Shown here one piece after another: positions 57,201 to 63,216 of a DNA stretch of 64,000 nt. This DNA is from Lacibacter cauensis. GTDB taxonomy: Bacteria; Bacteroidota; Bacteroidia; Chitinophagales; Chitinophagaceae. Below the pieces are notes generated by a model. It did no database searches and was not told where the DNA came from. It worked only from the letters and a program-made list of their open reading frames with translations. The translations under genes and the position numbers were made by a program. The stretch lies in contig NZ_VLLE01000004.1 of the NCBI RefSeq assembly GCF_007830055.1, positions 25,248-89,247 of the forward strand, in the 5' to 3' direction. Each line of letters opens with the position of its first letter. The stretch's first letter is position 1.

Positions 57201-57399
57201 AAAGCCTGAACGCCTCAAAACTTGGCTGCTCTACCTGGGGCCGCAACAAGGTGAAATTGTTGGCAAATACGGCACCGCTGGATAAATCAATGATTTTCTT
57301 CAATGATTTTCCTGCATGCACAATGTTCAATTCCTTATTCACTAAAAGATGAAAAGGGAATAATCGTTCAAACCGTTCTATATCAAATGTGAGTTGCAT
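54298..57399 (-). CDS. Hybrid histidine kinase with HNOBA-like N-terminus, three PAS, REC and HPt
   Basis: 1033 residues, no membrane helix. Residues 1-125 match the HNOBA (haem-NO-binding-associated) pattern of soluble guanylate cyclases: RFERLFPFHLLVNKELNIVH, NFTLLRPQVEQPSFEAF, FMLRGQFEQ, LLLFVGSPWFGSMKEVRERS, LVLNDFAYHDPMIDLL. A coiled coil (about 130-165) follows as in cyclases. Then come PAS domains (about 165-265, 275-395, 405-525), HisKA with H551 in AAMSHEIRTPLNGIMG, HATPase (HNLLGNALKF, DTGIGIDSELL, YGGTGLGLAICKRL), a receiver with D841 (ILMDIEMPYMDGVE) and a C-terminal HPt with H976 in VLHKLKPAAETIG. The start overlaps the H-NOX stop as TAATG, so the sensor and kinase are translationally coupled. 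It should take a haem-ligand signal from H-NOX and relay phosphate His-Asp-His to a separate regulator. Confidence 0.9.
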   Translation of the reverse strand: MQLTFDIERFERLFPFHLLVNKELNIVHAGKSLKKIIDLSSGAVFANNFTLLRPQVEQPSFEAFRLLQDQLVIIESKQTDPFMLRGQFEQTGNELLLFVGSPWFGSMKEVRERSLVLNDFAYHDPMIDLLHVIKTQEIAATEIKQLLTTVNEQKNALKNANKAIEDIALFPMQNPDPLFRINFEGEVILQNPAAENLPPQLVYNKLVFETKQFWKAVIAEILQNSPKYFLKVEAGQQFYSFNCIMLEKEGYINVYGRDITNQEQLDRSLERSANRLTTLIANLQSAVLLENENRTIALVNQKFCDTFGIPVSPESLIGTDCSEAAEQTKHLFKNPEHFVERIKGVLQNKTIVSGDKLELLTGKVLRRDFIPIWSNNQYFGHLWVYHDITEEETREQALTRQKVFYEEILNKIPADIAVFDKDHRYLFLNPVAVKDEELRKWLIGKTDEDYVQLRNKPRQIANERRAIFDAVKKEGKLLSFEERLLQPDGSEVYQLRNFNPVLNKEGEVEIMIGYGLNITERKKMEQALEKARFEAEQSSVMKDRFLAAMSHEIRTPLNGIMGVTGLLDKTNLTEKQREFVEIIKVSEAHLLRIVNEVLDFEKIVSNEIVLEETIFDVVKLVEDISGIYRLNAIDKNLSFTLLSNVKELIIRADSYRLSQVIHNLLGNALKFTQQGEIIVQLQVKQKGQTEVEVTIQVQDTGIGIDSELLTHIFEPYSQGKSAIAKQYGGTGLGLAICKRLVDSQQGSITVSSTENVGSVFTVAFTWPLAQVQKNIDNEVTRLTPPKPESAIRILIAEDVAINQFLLKHMLQSKNYAFHIADNGLAALEEFQQNDYDIILMDIEMPYMDGVETTRAIRNLHNKRKAGVPIIALTANAIKGKSEEYLEAGMNDFITKPFSEQQLTDVLQKTITQLQQQKMPGSKTKVYDLSYLKSLSNEQSFLLNMINIFVASTPVMVEELKLALDQYSYDKVATVLHKLKPAAETIGMTKLKVEIADIEQEIKFANINTLLQKRIMHVVDIFNESIVQLRSDFL

Positions 57400-57941
57400 T
57401 ACCAGGATACCTTATATATTTCATGACTGGCGCCTTCATCCCTGTTCTGCAACAGTTCAATTACAACTGTTGTATTATACATCTTGGCAAGACCTTGCAG
57501 CAACCCACATACAAATTCTTTTAAGCCCTGTCTTTTTGAATGGTAATGTACACAAACAGAACTCGCCTCTATATCTGTAATTTTAAACTCAGGGGGTGTG
57601 AGGCGTGGATACATCAGCATAATGCGGTTATGAAACAAAGGAAGATTACAAAGAAACTCTTTGAGGTTATTTCCCCCGGCTTCCATTAGGGAACCATATT
57701 TTTCTTTGCCGGTTTTTAGTACCCAATGCTCACCAAACATGATGAGTACATCGCTTAGCGGAATTTTCATTTCATCTGCCACCGCAGCGGCCAATTGATA
57801 AGTAATTGCATCATCATATGGCTCGTTGCTGATAAAAAAATCAACATCTACAGCGCTGCGGGCTTTAATCAGTTCCCACTTTTCTTCGCCGTAGTTTTCT
57901 TTAACCAGCTCTTCGATAGCTTTGTTTACAATTCCGTACAT
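57399..57941 (-). CDS. H-NOX haem nitric-oxide sensor
   Basis: A 180-residue soluble haem protein of the H-NOX family, which binds NO (and O2 in some members) and controls a partner signalling enzyme. The start MYGIVNKAIEELV is typical. The proximal haem ligand is H104 in NLPLFHNRIMLMYPRLTPPEF-like sequence (H104, with conserved P117). The haem-propionate motif YxSxR is intact as Y133-S135-R137 (VHYHSKRQGL). The distal Tyr that gives O2 binding in the Thermoanaerobacter H-NOX aligns here, by eye, with F143, which predicts NO selectivity. It shares one base with the start of the hybrid kinase gene and heads that operon. Confidence 0.93.
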   Translation of the reverse strand: MYGIVNKAIEELVKENYGEEKWELIKARSAVDVDFFISNEPYDDAITYQLAAAVADEMKIPLSDVLIMFGEHWVLKTGKEKYGSLMEAGGNNLKEFLCNLPLFHNRIMLMYPRLTPPEFKITDIEASSVCVHYHSKRQGLKEFVCGLLQGLAKMYNTTVVIELLQNRDEGASHEIYKVSW

Positions 57942-58017
57942 AGTTTAAATAAGGTGGCTGTAATAGAGTAGCGGAGCAGGTTTTAATCGCCGGTAAACCC
58001 GCATGTTTGCAGTTCTA

Positions 58018-58046
58018 CAAATTTAACCTGTATCTATTAAAACAAA
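58018..58046 (-). promoter_or_regulatory. Promoter of the H-NOX operon
   Basis: On the minus strand TTTG (58043-58046), then 17 bases, then TAAATTTG (58018-58025): an exact Bacteroidota sigma-A promoter. The H-NOX ATG lies 76 bases downstream of the -7 element. The rest of 57942-58316 shows the inverted repeat at 58107 and no gene. Confidence 0.75.
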
Positions 58047-58106
58047 TTGAAACAACAGCTACGGAAAACACCGCAGCTCATTTTATGTATTTTTTATTAC
58101 ACGTAA

Positions 58107-58123
58107 GTAGTAATCTATACTAC
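58107..58123. promoter_or_regulatory. Inverted repeat GTAGT-N7-ACTAC upstream of the H-NOX promoter
   Basis: Arms GTAGT and ACTAC, spacer AATCTAT, 60 bases upstream of the -33 element. The arms are the same as those at 43963 and 50534 but the spacer is one base longer. Confidence 0.35.
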
Positions 58124-58316
58124 AAGATGAGAGCTACTTGCCTATACAAAAATTATAGCTTCCTTTATTATCAAGCACTTACAGAGATTGGGCAACAAAT
58201 AGACAACAAAGGTGACTAAAACAAGTGCAAGAGTACAACAAAGAAAAGAAAAAATGTTGTTGCCTTTAGGGTGTGCTGTGCCTTATCATCAGCAAAAGCA
58301 AAGATAAGGTTTCTAC

Positions 58317-58538
58317 TTACCTAAGTTGCTTGGTAACCGTCTCCGGTTGCAAGCCCATGTACTGGCAAAACTCATCAACAGTAACAACCTGGTGTTGTTG
58401 CTTCTTGAAGTGGTCTTTAATCTTCTTGATGAGGTTTCTACCATACCTGTCGCTTCTGCCTGTGATTACCTGAATGTCTTTAGGATAAATGCACAGTCTA
58501 TTCATTATTTCAATTATACAACTTAATACACTATCCAT
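58317..58538 (-). CDS. Small helix-turn-helix-like protein, accessory
   Basis: 73 residues, or 62 from the ATG at 58505 (MNRLCIYPKDIQVITGRSDR). The sequence LCIYPKDIQVITGRSDRYGR, then DHFKKQQHQVVTVDEFCQYM and GLQPETVTKQLR, has the look of a short family common in Bacteroidota accessory regions: an N-terminal helix-turn-helix-like unit (IQVITGRSDRYGRNLIKKIK) and a second helical unit. I recall no named function. Low hydrophobicity and a basic middle suit DNA binding. It is divergent from the unknown gene at 58752. Confidence 0.55.
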   Translation of the reverse strand: MDSVLSCIIEIMNRLCIYPKDIQVITGRSDRYGRNLIKKIKDHFKKQQHQVVTVDEFCQYMGLQPETVTKQLR

Positions 58539-58751
58539 ACCGATGCTATGCCTTTAGTATGGAAGTGATGTTGCAAAGATAATTGTTTTTCATAGGCGGT
58601 AAAAGTGTGTTTGTTGGAATAATGCGGAATAAACGGAACGGATGACCTTACACATTTGCAGAGCCTTGATTGTGCTTCTAATTTTGTTTTCAAATGCTGA
58701 TAAAGCAGCATGAAACGAAACAGATTTACTAATCCATAAAAAGTTTAAACA

Positions 58752-59501
58752 ATGGCAAAACTTAAAGGTATTTTGAAAATTGAAGGCACTCTGGATGAGT
58801 TGACTTTCTACAAAACGCAGGACGGTCATTTGGTGAAAACCAAAGGCGGTGTTTCTGCTGAACGAATTGCAAACGACCCGAATTTTCAGCGTACCCGTGA
58901 AAACGGTGCTGAGTTTGGAAGTTCTGCAACTGCTGGCAAATTGCTTCGCAATGCTGTCCGTAATTTGATGATGAACGCTGCTGATAGTCGTGTTACCAGC
59001 CGCTTAACTCAAATCATGACACAGATTAAAAACTATGATACAACTTCTGCAAGGGGTGAACGTATCGTTGCAGTTGGTATTGCTGACCCTGCTGCGTTGG
59101 CATTGTTGAAGGATTTTGACTTCAACGATAATGCAGCTTTGGGTGGTGTGTTGTTTGCTCCGTTTACCGTAACTGGTGCAACTGGTGCAATCAACATCCC
59201 TGCCTTTGTGCCTATCAACGATATTGCTTACCCTTCCGGTGCAACTCATATCAGTTTGAAATCTGCTTATGCGGTTGTGGACTTTGCGAATGGAACCAGT
59301 GCAATTGAATACAGCCCTGTAACAAACCTGCCTATTGATGGCACAAACACACCTGTTACACTCACACCGGCTGCTGTTCCAGCAGGTGCAGGAACTAAGT
59401 TCTACCTGATGTTGATTGAGTTCTTTCAGGAAGTAAACGGGGTTCAGTACTCCTTAAAAAATGGTGCTTACAACGTCCTCAACATCGTTGAAGCTGCGTA
59501 A
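58752..59501 (+). CDS. Conserved Bacteroidota protein, unknown function
   Basis: 249 residues with no signal peptide or membrane helix. The N-terminus MAKLKGILKIEGTLDELTFY, then KTQDGHLVKTKGG, VSAERIANDPNFQRTRENGA and EFGSSATAGKLLRNAVRNLM is a recurrent pattern in Bacteroidota proteins of unknown role. The C-terminal half is rich in Ala, Thr, Pro and Val (TPVTLTPAAVPAGAGTKFYL) and looks beta-sandwich-like. It is flanked by a small helix-turn-helix-like gene and repeats, and has its own terminator at 59532. No catalytic motif is visible. Confidence 0.75.
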   Translation: MAKLKGILKIEGTLDELTFYKTQDGHLVKTKGGVSAERIANDPNFQRTRENGAEFGSSATAGKLLRNAVRNLMMNAADSRVTSRLTQIMTQIKNYDTTSARGERIVAVGIADPAALALLKDFDFNDNAALGGVLFAPFTVTGATGAINIPAFVPINDIAYPSGATHISLKSAYAVVDFANGTSAIEYSPVTNLPIDGTNTPVTLTPAAVPAGAGTKFYLMLIEFFQEVNGVQYSLKNGAYNVLNIVEAA

Positions 59502-59531
59502 AAGTTGTTCTTTCTTTCAGTTAGGAAAATG

Positions 59532-59557
59532 CCTCACCAGTTTGGTGGGGCTTTTTC
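59532..59557 (+). terminator. Terminator after the unknown gene
   Basis: Stem CCTCACC / GGTGGGG with one G-U pair and loop AGTTT, then CTTTTTC. Confidence 0.75.
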
Positions 59558-59844
59558 TTTTTCAGCAATGCCCTAAAAGGGCAAAGCTGAAAGGAAACGC
59601 TGACCAGTGGAATGAACCCACAAACAGCAACCGCATGGAAGATTATAAACCCTGATGCCAGGCGAAGGACACCAATTGAAAGAAGCCCTGCGGATGTAAC
59701 GCTGATACCCGAAACGGGAAACAGGCACAAACGATGAAAGAGCAACTGAAGTGAAAGGACAAATGCCTGACTGGCTGCCTGATGAAATACGTGGATGCTT
59801 TTGCATAATGAAAAAATTTAGATGCTTCTCACTGCAAGGCGGAT

Positions 59845-59962
59845 AAAAAAACCAAAAGGAAACGGAATAAATGATAGCCTTGTGCGGTGGCTTTGTGTTT
59901 ATGCCGTAGTCTTTTGGTTTTTTTTCTGTGGGTCTGTGCGGTTGCCCGCCTTGCTATCTTTG
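59845..59962 (+). repeat. Hairpin-promoter module, copy 1
   Basis: The left arm (59845-59870: six A's, ACCAAAAGGAAACGGAATAA) and right arm (59901-59925: ATGCCGTAGTCTTTTGGTTT, then five T) pair as an inverted repeat through AAAACCAAAAG / CTTTTGGTTTT. Thirty variable bases lie between. A GTGGGTCTGTGC stretch follows, then an exact -7 element TATCTTTG (59955-59962). Copy 2 is at 60567-60709. The stretch 59560-59844 before it holds only very short frames and no gene I can support. Confidence 0.65.
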
Positions 59963-59977
59963 CATCTTAAATTTTGA

Positions 59978-60040
59978 ATGAGCAAAAGCGGTGCATCGGC
60001 TAAAGGCAGCCGTTTGGATTACCTTTTTAAGTGGCGGTAA
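59978..60040 (+). CDS. Possible 20-residue small protein
   Basis: MSKSGASAKGSRLDYLFKWR, starting 15 bases after the TAnnTTTG element of repeat copy 1. It overlaps the end of the DUF6943-like gene on the other strand. It may be a real small protein, a leader peptide, or the start of a truncated gene; there is no Shine-Dalgarno site. I do not recognise it with certainty. Confidence 0.25.
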   Translation: MSKSGASAKGSRLDYLFKWR

Positions 60041-60441
60041 ATCATTGCCCTTTTTACATCTGCTAAGAGCAACAAATATTCCTTCATCTGTTTTTCCTTG
60101 CGTTCAATCAGCTTTACTTTATGCACATCTTTAGCAAAGGCATATTGATTTTTTGAAACTGCTTCTGCCTGTGCTTTTATAGCAGCCCTGAAATCATCTA
60201 TCCGTAAAAATGGAATAACCGAACCAACAAGAAACTGTTGAAAATGCTTTGCCTTCCATAAGCCGAAAGAAAGCGTTTTGTAAAAATCAAATTCATCTGA
60301 ATTTTTACAGGAAATTACAAAGCAGTTAGGGCAAGGTTTTTCAAGTGGTTTGCCACTATTTAAACCTTTGCAGAGAATGAACAAATCAAATTCAGTTGTT
60401 TGATTTTTGGGATTGAAGCTGTGAACCTTTGGACAGTGCAT
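60019..60441 (-). CDS. DUF6943-like protein of a mobile element
   Basis: 140 residues, soluble and basic at the C-terminus. The core reads FDLFILCKGLNSGKPLEKPC, then PNCFVISCKNSDEFDFYKTL, SFGLWKAKHFQQFLVGSVIP and FLRIDDFRAAIKAQAEAVSK. This pattern (ILxKGLNSGKP, PCPNCF, FGLW, GSVIPF) is one I associate with DUF6943, a family carried on Bacteroidota conjugative and accessory elements, function unknown. The CPNC pair plus a further Cys could bind metal. It lies between the two hairpin-promoter modules. Confidence 0.65.
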   Translation of the reverse strand: MHCPKVHSFNPKNQTTEFDLFILCKGLNSGKPLEKPCPNCFVISCKNSDEFDFYKTLSFGLWKAKHFQQFLVGSVIPFLRIDDFRAAIKAQAEAVSKNQYAFAKDVHKVKLIERKEKQMKEYLLLLADVKRAMIYRHLKR

Positions 60442-60566
60442 AATACTTGCTTTAAAATTTGTATCTGCTTTTGTCCTTGCCTGTGCTTCGCTACGCTTCG
60501 CACATAATATTTTAACAAAGAAAAAAAACAGAAAAAAAAAGAAAGCAATCCCATAGGTGGCGTGGG

Positions 60567-60709
60567 AAAAAAACCAAAAGGAAACGGAATAAGTCCCGAA
60601 GGGTGAAAGGCAAATACCAATAAAAAATAAACAGACTATTTGCCTTTCATTATGCCGTAGTCTTTTGGTTTTTTTATCAGCGTGGGCTTGTGCCAGCCAC
60701 CTAACTTTG
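60567..60709 (+). repeat. Hairpin-promoter module, copy 2
   Basis: The left arm (60567-60592: seven A's, CCAAAAGGAAACGGAATAA) and right arm (60652-60675: ATGCCGTAGTCTTTTGGTTT, then T's) are nearly identical to copy 1. The interior differs and contains its own 12-bp perfect inverted repeat, GAAAGGCAAATA / TATTTGCCTTTC. GCGTGGG occurs just before the left arm (60560) and after the right arm (60680). GTGGGCTTGTGC and an exact -7 TAACTTTG (60702-60709) follow, as in copy 1. Confidence 0.65.
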
Positions 60710-61337
60710 CTGCACTTTTTATTTTTATTTTTTTCCTTATCTATTTTCTACCGATTGTATTTCACTGCATTTATTATTCATTCAAAAAGTGATTTTCTTT
60801 CGTGGGTTGGCTGAGGTAAACACTTCGCAGAAAAAATAAAGCATACCGCTTTCAATCGTGCGGTGGGTTAAGAGCAAATGCAATGACTGAACGGAATGGA
60901 GCAAACTGCAAGGGTGGCTTGTAGTGGCATGAGCAATTTGCTTTGAAGCGTTTGCGGCTTTTGTAAATTATCTAAACACAAAAGCCATTGAAGCAGAGGT
61001 AAAGCAAATGCCATGACACGGAAAGCCTGTGTGATGGATTTGCGAAATGAAGAGAGGGAATTGCTTTTGCTGTGCGGTGCTGAGGTGAGTGAAATGAACG
61101 AAGGCGAAATGTAGTGAAGGATAGTGTAGAGAATGAAGCGAAGCGAAATGAACGAAACGCCTGAACGAAATGGAGATGCAGTGAATGAACTGACCGCAAG
61201 CACATGGCAATAAAACTAATCATGCTTTATTTTTTTCTGCACTGCTGAAAGGGTGGCGGGGTGTCGTGGGTCTTCGGGTGGGGTGCGTTGGCAAAAAGCA
61301 CGGCTTCACTTTTGATAAAAAGTGCTATGGTGTTGGA

Positions 61338-61445
61338 TACTTAACATAATGTTCTTATGTGACAGCCTGTGCGGTTGGATGCTTGCATAAGCGATAGCAA
61401 AAGGCTGTGCGAAGCGAACACATAAGGCAACATTATGTTTAAGTA
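61338..61445. repeat. Large imperfect inverted repeat
   Basis: The left arm 61338-61367 (TACTTAACATAATGTTCTTA, then TGTGACAGCC) pairs with the right arm 61403-61445 through TACTTAA, CATAATGTT (9 bp perfect), CTTATGTG and ACAGCC, with a 10-base bulge on the right. The loop holds a small GCTTGCATAAGC hairpin. No coding frame fits it. Confidence 0.6.
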
Positions 61446-61811
61446 GCTTCCGCCAATTTTTATACTGGCATAAGCGAAACGGTGGTGGTGGTTGGAGTGT
61501 AGCGTCTTTTTGTTTGGTGTGAAGGGTGGCACAGCTCTTTGCTACCGCAATGGAGTCCCGATTTTTTCGGGACGGAATGAGGATAGCAATGTGCTGTATG
61601 CGTTGGCACACACCACACAAAAAGTATGACAGTTAAAAATGGCGGCAACACCATAGATGCAGTGGAAGCGTTTGCCTTGTGCGGTAGCCACTGCATAAGC
61701 CGTGCTTGTGGGTTGGCAGGGTGGGTCTATTAACTTCGTGAGGAACGAACACTGATTTATCCGGCTTAGGGATTACGAATGTAATTTTTGTTTGATTTTG
61801 GTATTCGTGAA

Positions 61812-61913
61812 TTACGCTTCGCTCCATTTGAAGCGGAAATCCTTTTTGCGTGTCAGGATTTGTGTTCCGGACAAAAAGATTGTAGCGTAAAGCCCGACCG
61901 CAGGGGAAGCAAC
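61812..61913. repeat. Extragenic palindromic repeat, copy B
   Basis: Outer arms TTACGCT (61812-61818) and AGCGTAA (61884-61890) enclose CGCTTC / GAAGCG and AAATCCT / AGGATTT hairpins, followed by AGCCCGACCGCAGGGGAAGC. It shares TTGAAGCGG and AGCGTAAAGC with copy A at 14092. Confidence 0.5.
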
Positions 61914-62009
61914 TAAAAAAAATCCACTTGTATTAGTTTTCCAAAATGTTATATGACAATACTTTGGGATTAAACAACTGTTATCAGTGGTTTCACAAAA
62001 AATCTTTTC

Positions 62010-62462
62010 TTATTTAATTTGAGGTGGAATAACTAAAACGGGAACGTTGGCGTGTTTCACAACATATTCAGCTATACTTCCTTGAAAAAAATGCGATAAG
62101 CCAGTTCTACCATGTGTACCTATTACAATTACCCCTGCTTCCCATTCTTTTGCTGTATTCAGTATTTCTTCTTTCGGAAAACCTTCGGGTGTAAACTTGT
62201 ATAACTGTTTTGCACCATTGTACATTTTAATCATCTGCTCAAGGGTTTCCTGTGCTTCTTTCAGTAAAATCATTTCGCTTTGTTCCCTGGTCGGACCTGT
62301 TTCTATGTTTACACTTTCTTTTGTTCTGTCAATTACATACAACAAGGCTACTTCTGCATCCAGTGCATGTACTAACTGGAAACCAACTTTTGCGGTTTTC
62401 AAAGAAAATGGGCTACTATCAACGGCTATGAGTATTCTTTTAAAAGTGGTTTCCTGTACCAT
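62010..62462 (-). CDS. Universal stress protein (UspA family)
   Basis: 150 residues. It starts FKRILIAVDSSPFSLKTAKV and ends with the ATP-binding signature GTHGRTGLSHFFQGSIAEYV (G-x2-G-x9-G-S), then VVKHANVPVLVIPP, so it is probably the ATP-binding type of Usp. The fold is the Rossmann-like alpha/beta dimer. It is the last gene of the run ClC channel, DUF190, crcB, usp, seven bases after the crcB stop, which ties it to that stress operon. Confidence 0.92.
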   Translation of the reverse strand: MVQETTFKRILIAVDSSPFSLKTAKVGFQLVHALDAEVALLYVIDRTKESVNIETGPTREQSEMILLKEAQETLEQMIKMYNGAKQLYKFTPEGFPKEEILNTAKEWEAGVIVIGTHGRTGLSHFFQGSIAEYVVKHANVPVLVIPPQIK

Positions 62463-62469
62463 ATTGTAG

Positions 62470-62847
62470 TTATATTAGTTTAATGCTATTAATACCTGCT
62501 ACAACTGCTAACAACGCTGCTGCAAAACTTCCTAAGCTGTATAGAACAAAGAGCAGTGTGTTACCTTCCTGTAGTAATTTAATGTTCTCGTAAGCAAATG
62601 CAGAAAATGTAGTTAAGCCACCACAAAAACCTGTAATGAAAAACAATCGCCATTCGGGTGTAAACCAATGATACCGTTCTGAAAAGGCATAAAACAATCC
62701 TATAAAAAAGCAGCCTACTACATTCACTGCAAAGGTAGCATAGGGAAATACGAAATGACTGTGTCTTGCTATCCATACACCTGTTGCATAGCGAAGCAAT
62801 GAACCCATTGCACCACCGAGGCAAATGCTTATTATTATTTTCAGCAT
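62470..62847 (-). CDS. crcB: Fluoride ion exporter CrcB/Fluc
   Basis: A 125-residue four-helix membrane protein. Fluc proteins assemble as antiparallel dimers that form fluoride-selective channels and relieve cytoplasmic F- toxicity. Landmarks: GGAMGSLLRYATGVWIARHS near the N-terminus and the signature GFCGGLTTFSAFAYE (Phe and Ser/Thr track residues, central Na+ site). Only one crcB copy is here, implying a homodimer. It is three bases after the DUF190 gene and downstream of a ClC-type transporter. Confidence 0.94.
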   Translation of the reverse strand: MLKIIISICLGGAMGSLLRYATGVWIARHSHFVFPYATFAVNVVGCFFIGLFYAFSERYHWFTPEWRLFFITGFCGGLTTFSAFAYENIKLLQEGNTLLFVLYSLGSFAAALLAVVAGINSIKLI

Positions 62848-62850
62848 AGC

Positions 62851-63216
62851 TTATTCTTTGTATTCCCAGTATTCTACTTCTTTGTAGATAACAGTGTTGT
62901 TTTTTAAAATGTCTTTATGCGTTTTAAAAAATGATTGCAGCTTCTCTCTGTCATCTACCAATTCGATGCAAACAGTCAAGCCTGAATTGTCGCCTTCTAC
63001 AGAATGATGTGCCATTTGACCACCTTTTTGAACGGCTGCATGGGTATGAAAAACATGGGCATTCATAATGCCCGATGCCTTTGCTTCCTGCATAATCTTC
63101 AGGTATTTTGTTTTTGGAAAGAGTTTTCTCAACAACGTTTTCGACTTCACCGCTTCGCCTGTGGTCATGTAGATGCGGAGCTTTCCAATCTTTGTAATTT
63201 TCAATTCTTCACTCAT
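62851..63216 (-). CDS. DUF190 (PII-like) protein
   Basis: 121 residues of the DUF190 family, which has a PII-like alpha/beta fold and often lies beside crcB. Family sequence: [40 protein letters not shown], and [18 protein letters not shown]. It probably regulates the neighbouring fluoride transporters, by analogy with PII proteins; the ligand is unknown. The start overlaps the stop of the ClC gene by four bases and the next gene begins three bases after its own stop. Confidence 0.92.
   Translation of the reverse strand: MSEELKITKIGKLRIYMTTGEAVKSKTLLRKLFPKTKYLKIMQEAKASGIMNAHVFHTHAAVQKGGQMAHHSVEGDNSGLTVCIELVDDREKLQSFFKTHKDILKNNTVIYKEVEYWEYKE

Larger units (their letters stand above)
60442..62009. 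other. Gene-free accessory stretch with repeats
   Basis: 1568 bases with no supportable gene. Contents in order: repeat copy 2 (60567-60709); a purine-rich tract at about 61040-61175 with five GAAATG units (61044, 61091, 61106, 61145, 61167); a large imperfect inverted repeat (61338-61445); the hairpin GTCCCGA / TCGGGAC (61555-61573); extragenic repeat copy B (61812-61913). The frames reported across it on either strand show no protein-like composition. It resembles the noncoding parts of an integrated element after gene loss. Confidence 0.6.

Noticed and set aside
58281..58309. CCTTATC / GATAAGG hairpin as terminator of the small helix-turn-helix-like gene
   Set aside because: Seven-base stem, 15-base loop and no T tract on the minus strand; too weak to call.
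59764..59847. 27-residue + strand frame ahead of repeat copy 1
   Set aside because: Short, Cys-rich, no promoter or ribosome binding site and no recognisable pattern.
60560..60686. GCGTGGG on both sides of repeat copy 2 as a target-site duplication
   Set aside because: The right copy is part of the GTGGGCTTGTGC stretch that also follows repeat copy 1, so it belongs to the module rather than to an insertion scar.
60868..61223. Three overlapping minus-strand frames of 80-111 residues in the gene-free stretch
   Set aside because: They are the complement of the purine-rich tract; Ser/Phe/His-rich low complexity, three frames equally open, no family pattern.
61306..61827. Minus-strand frames of 63-104 residues over the inverted repeats
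   Set aside because: They cross the hairpins, show His/Pro/Thr-rich noise and have no start signals.
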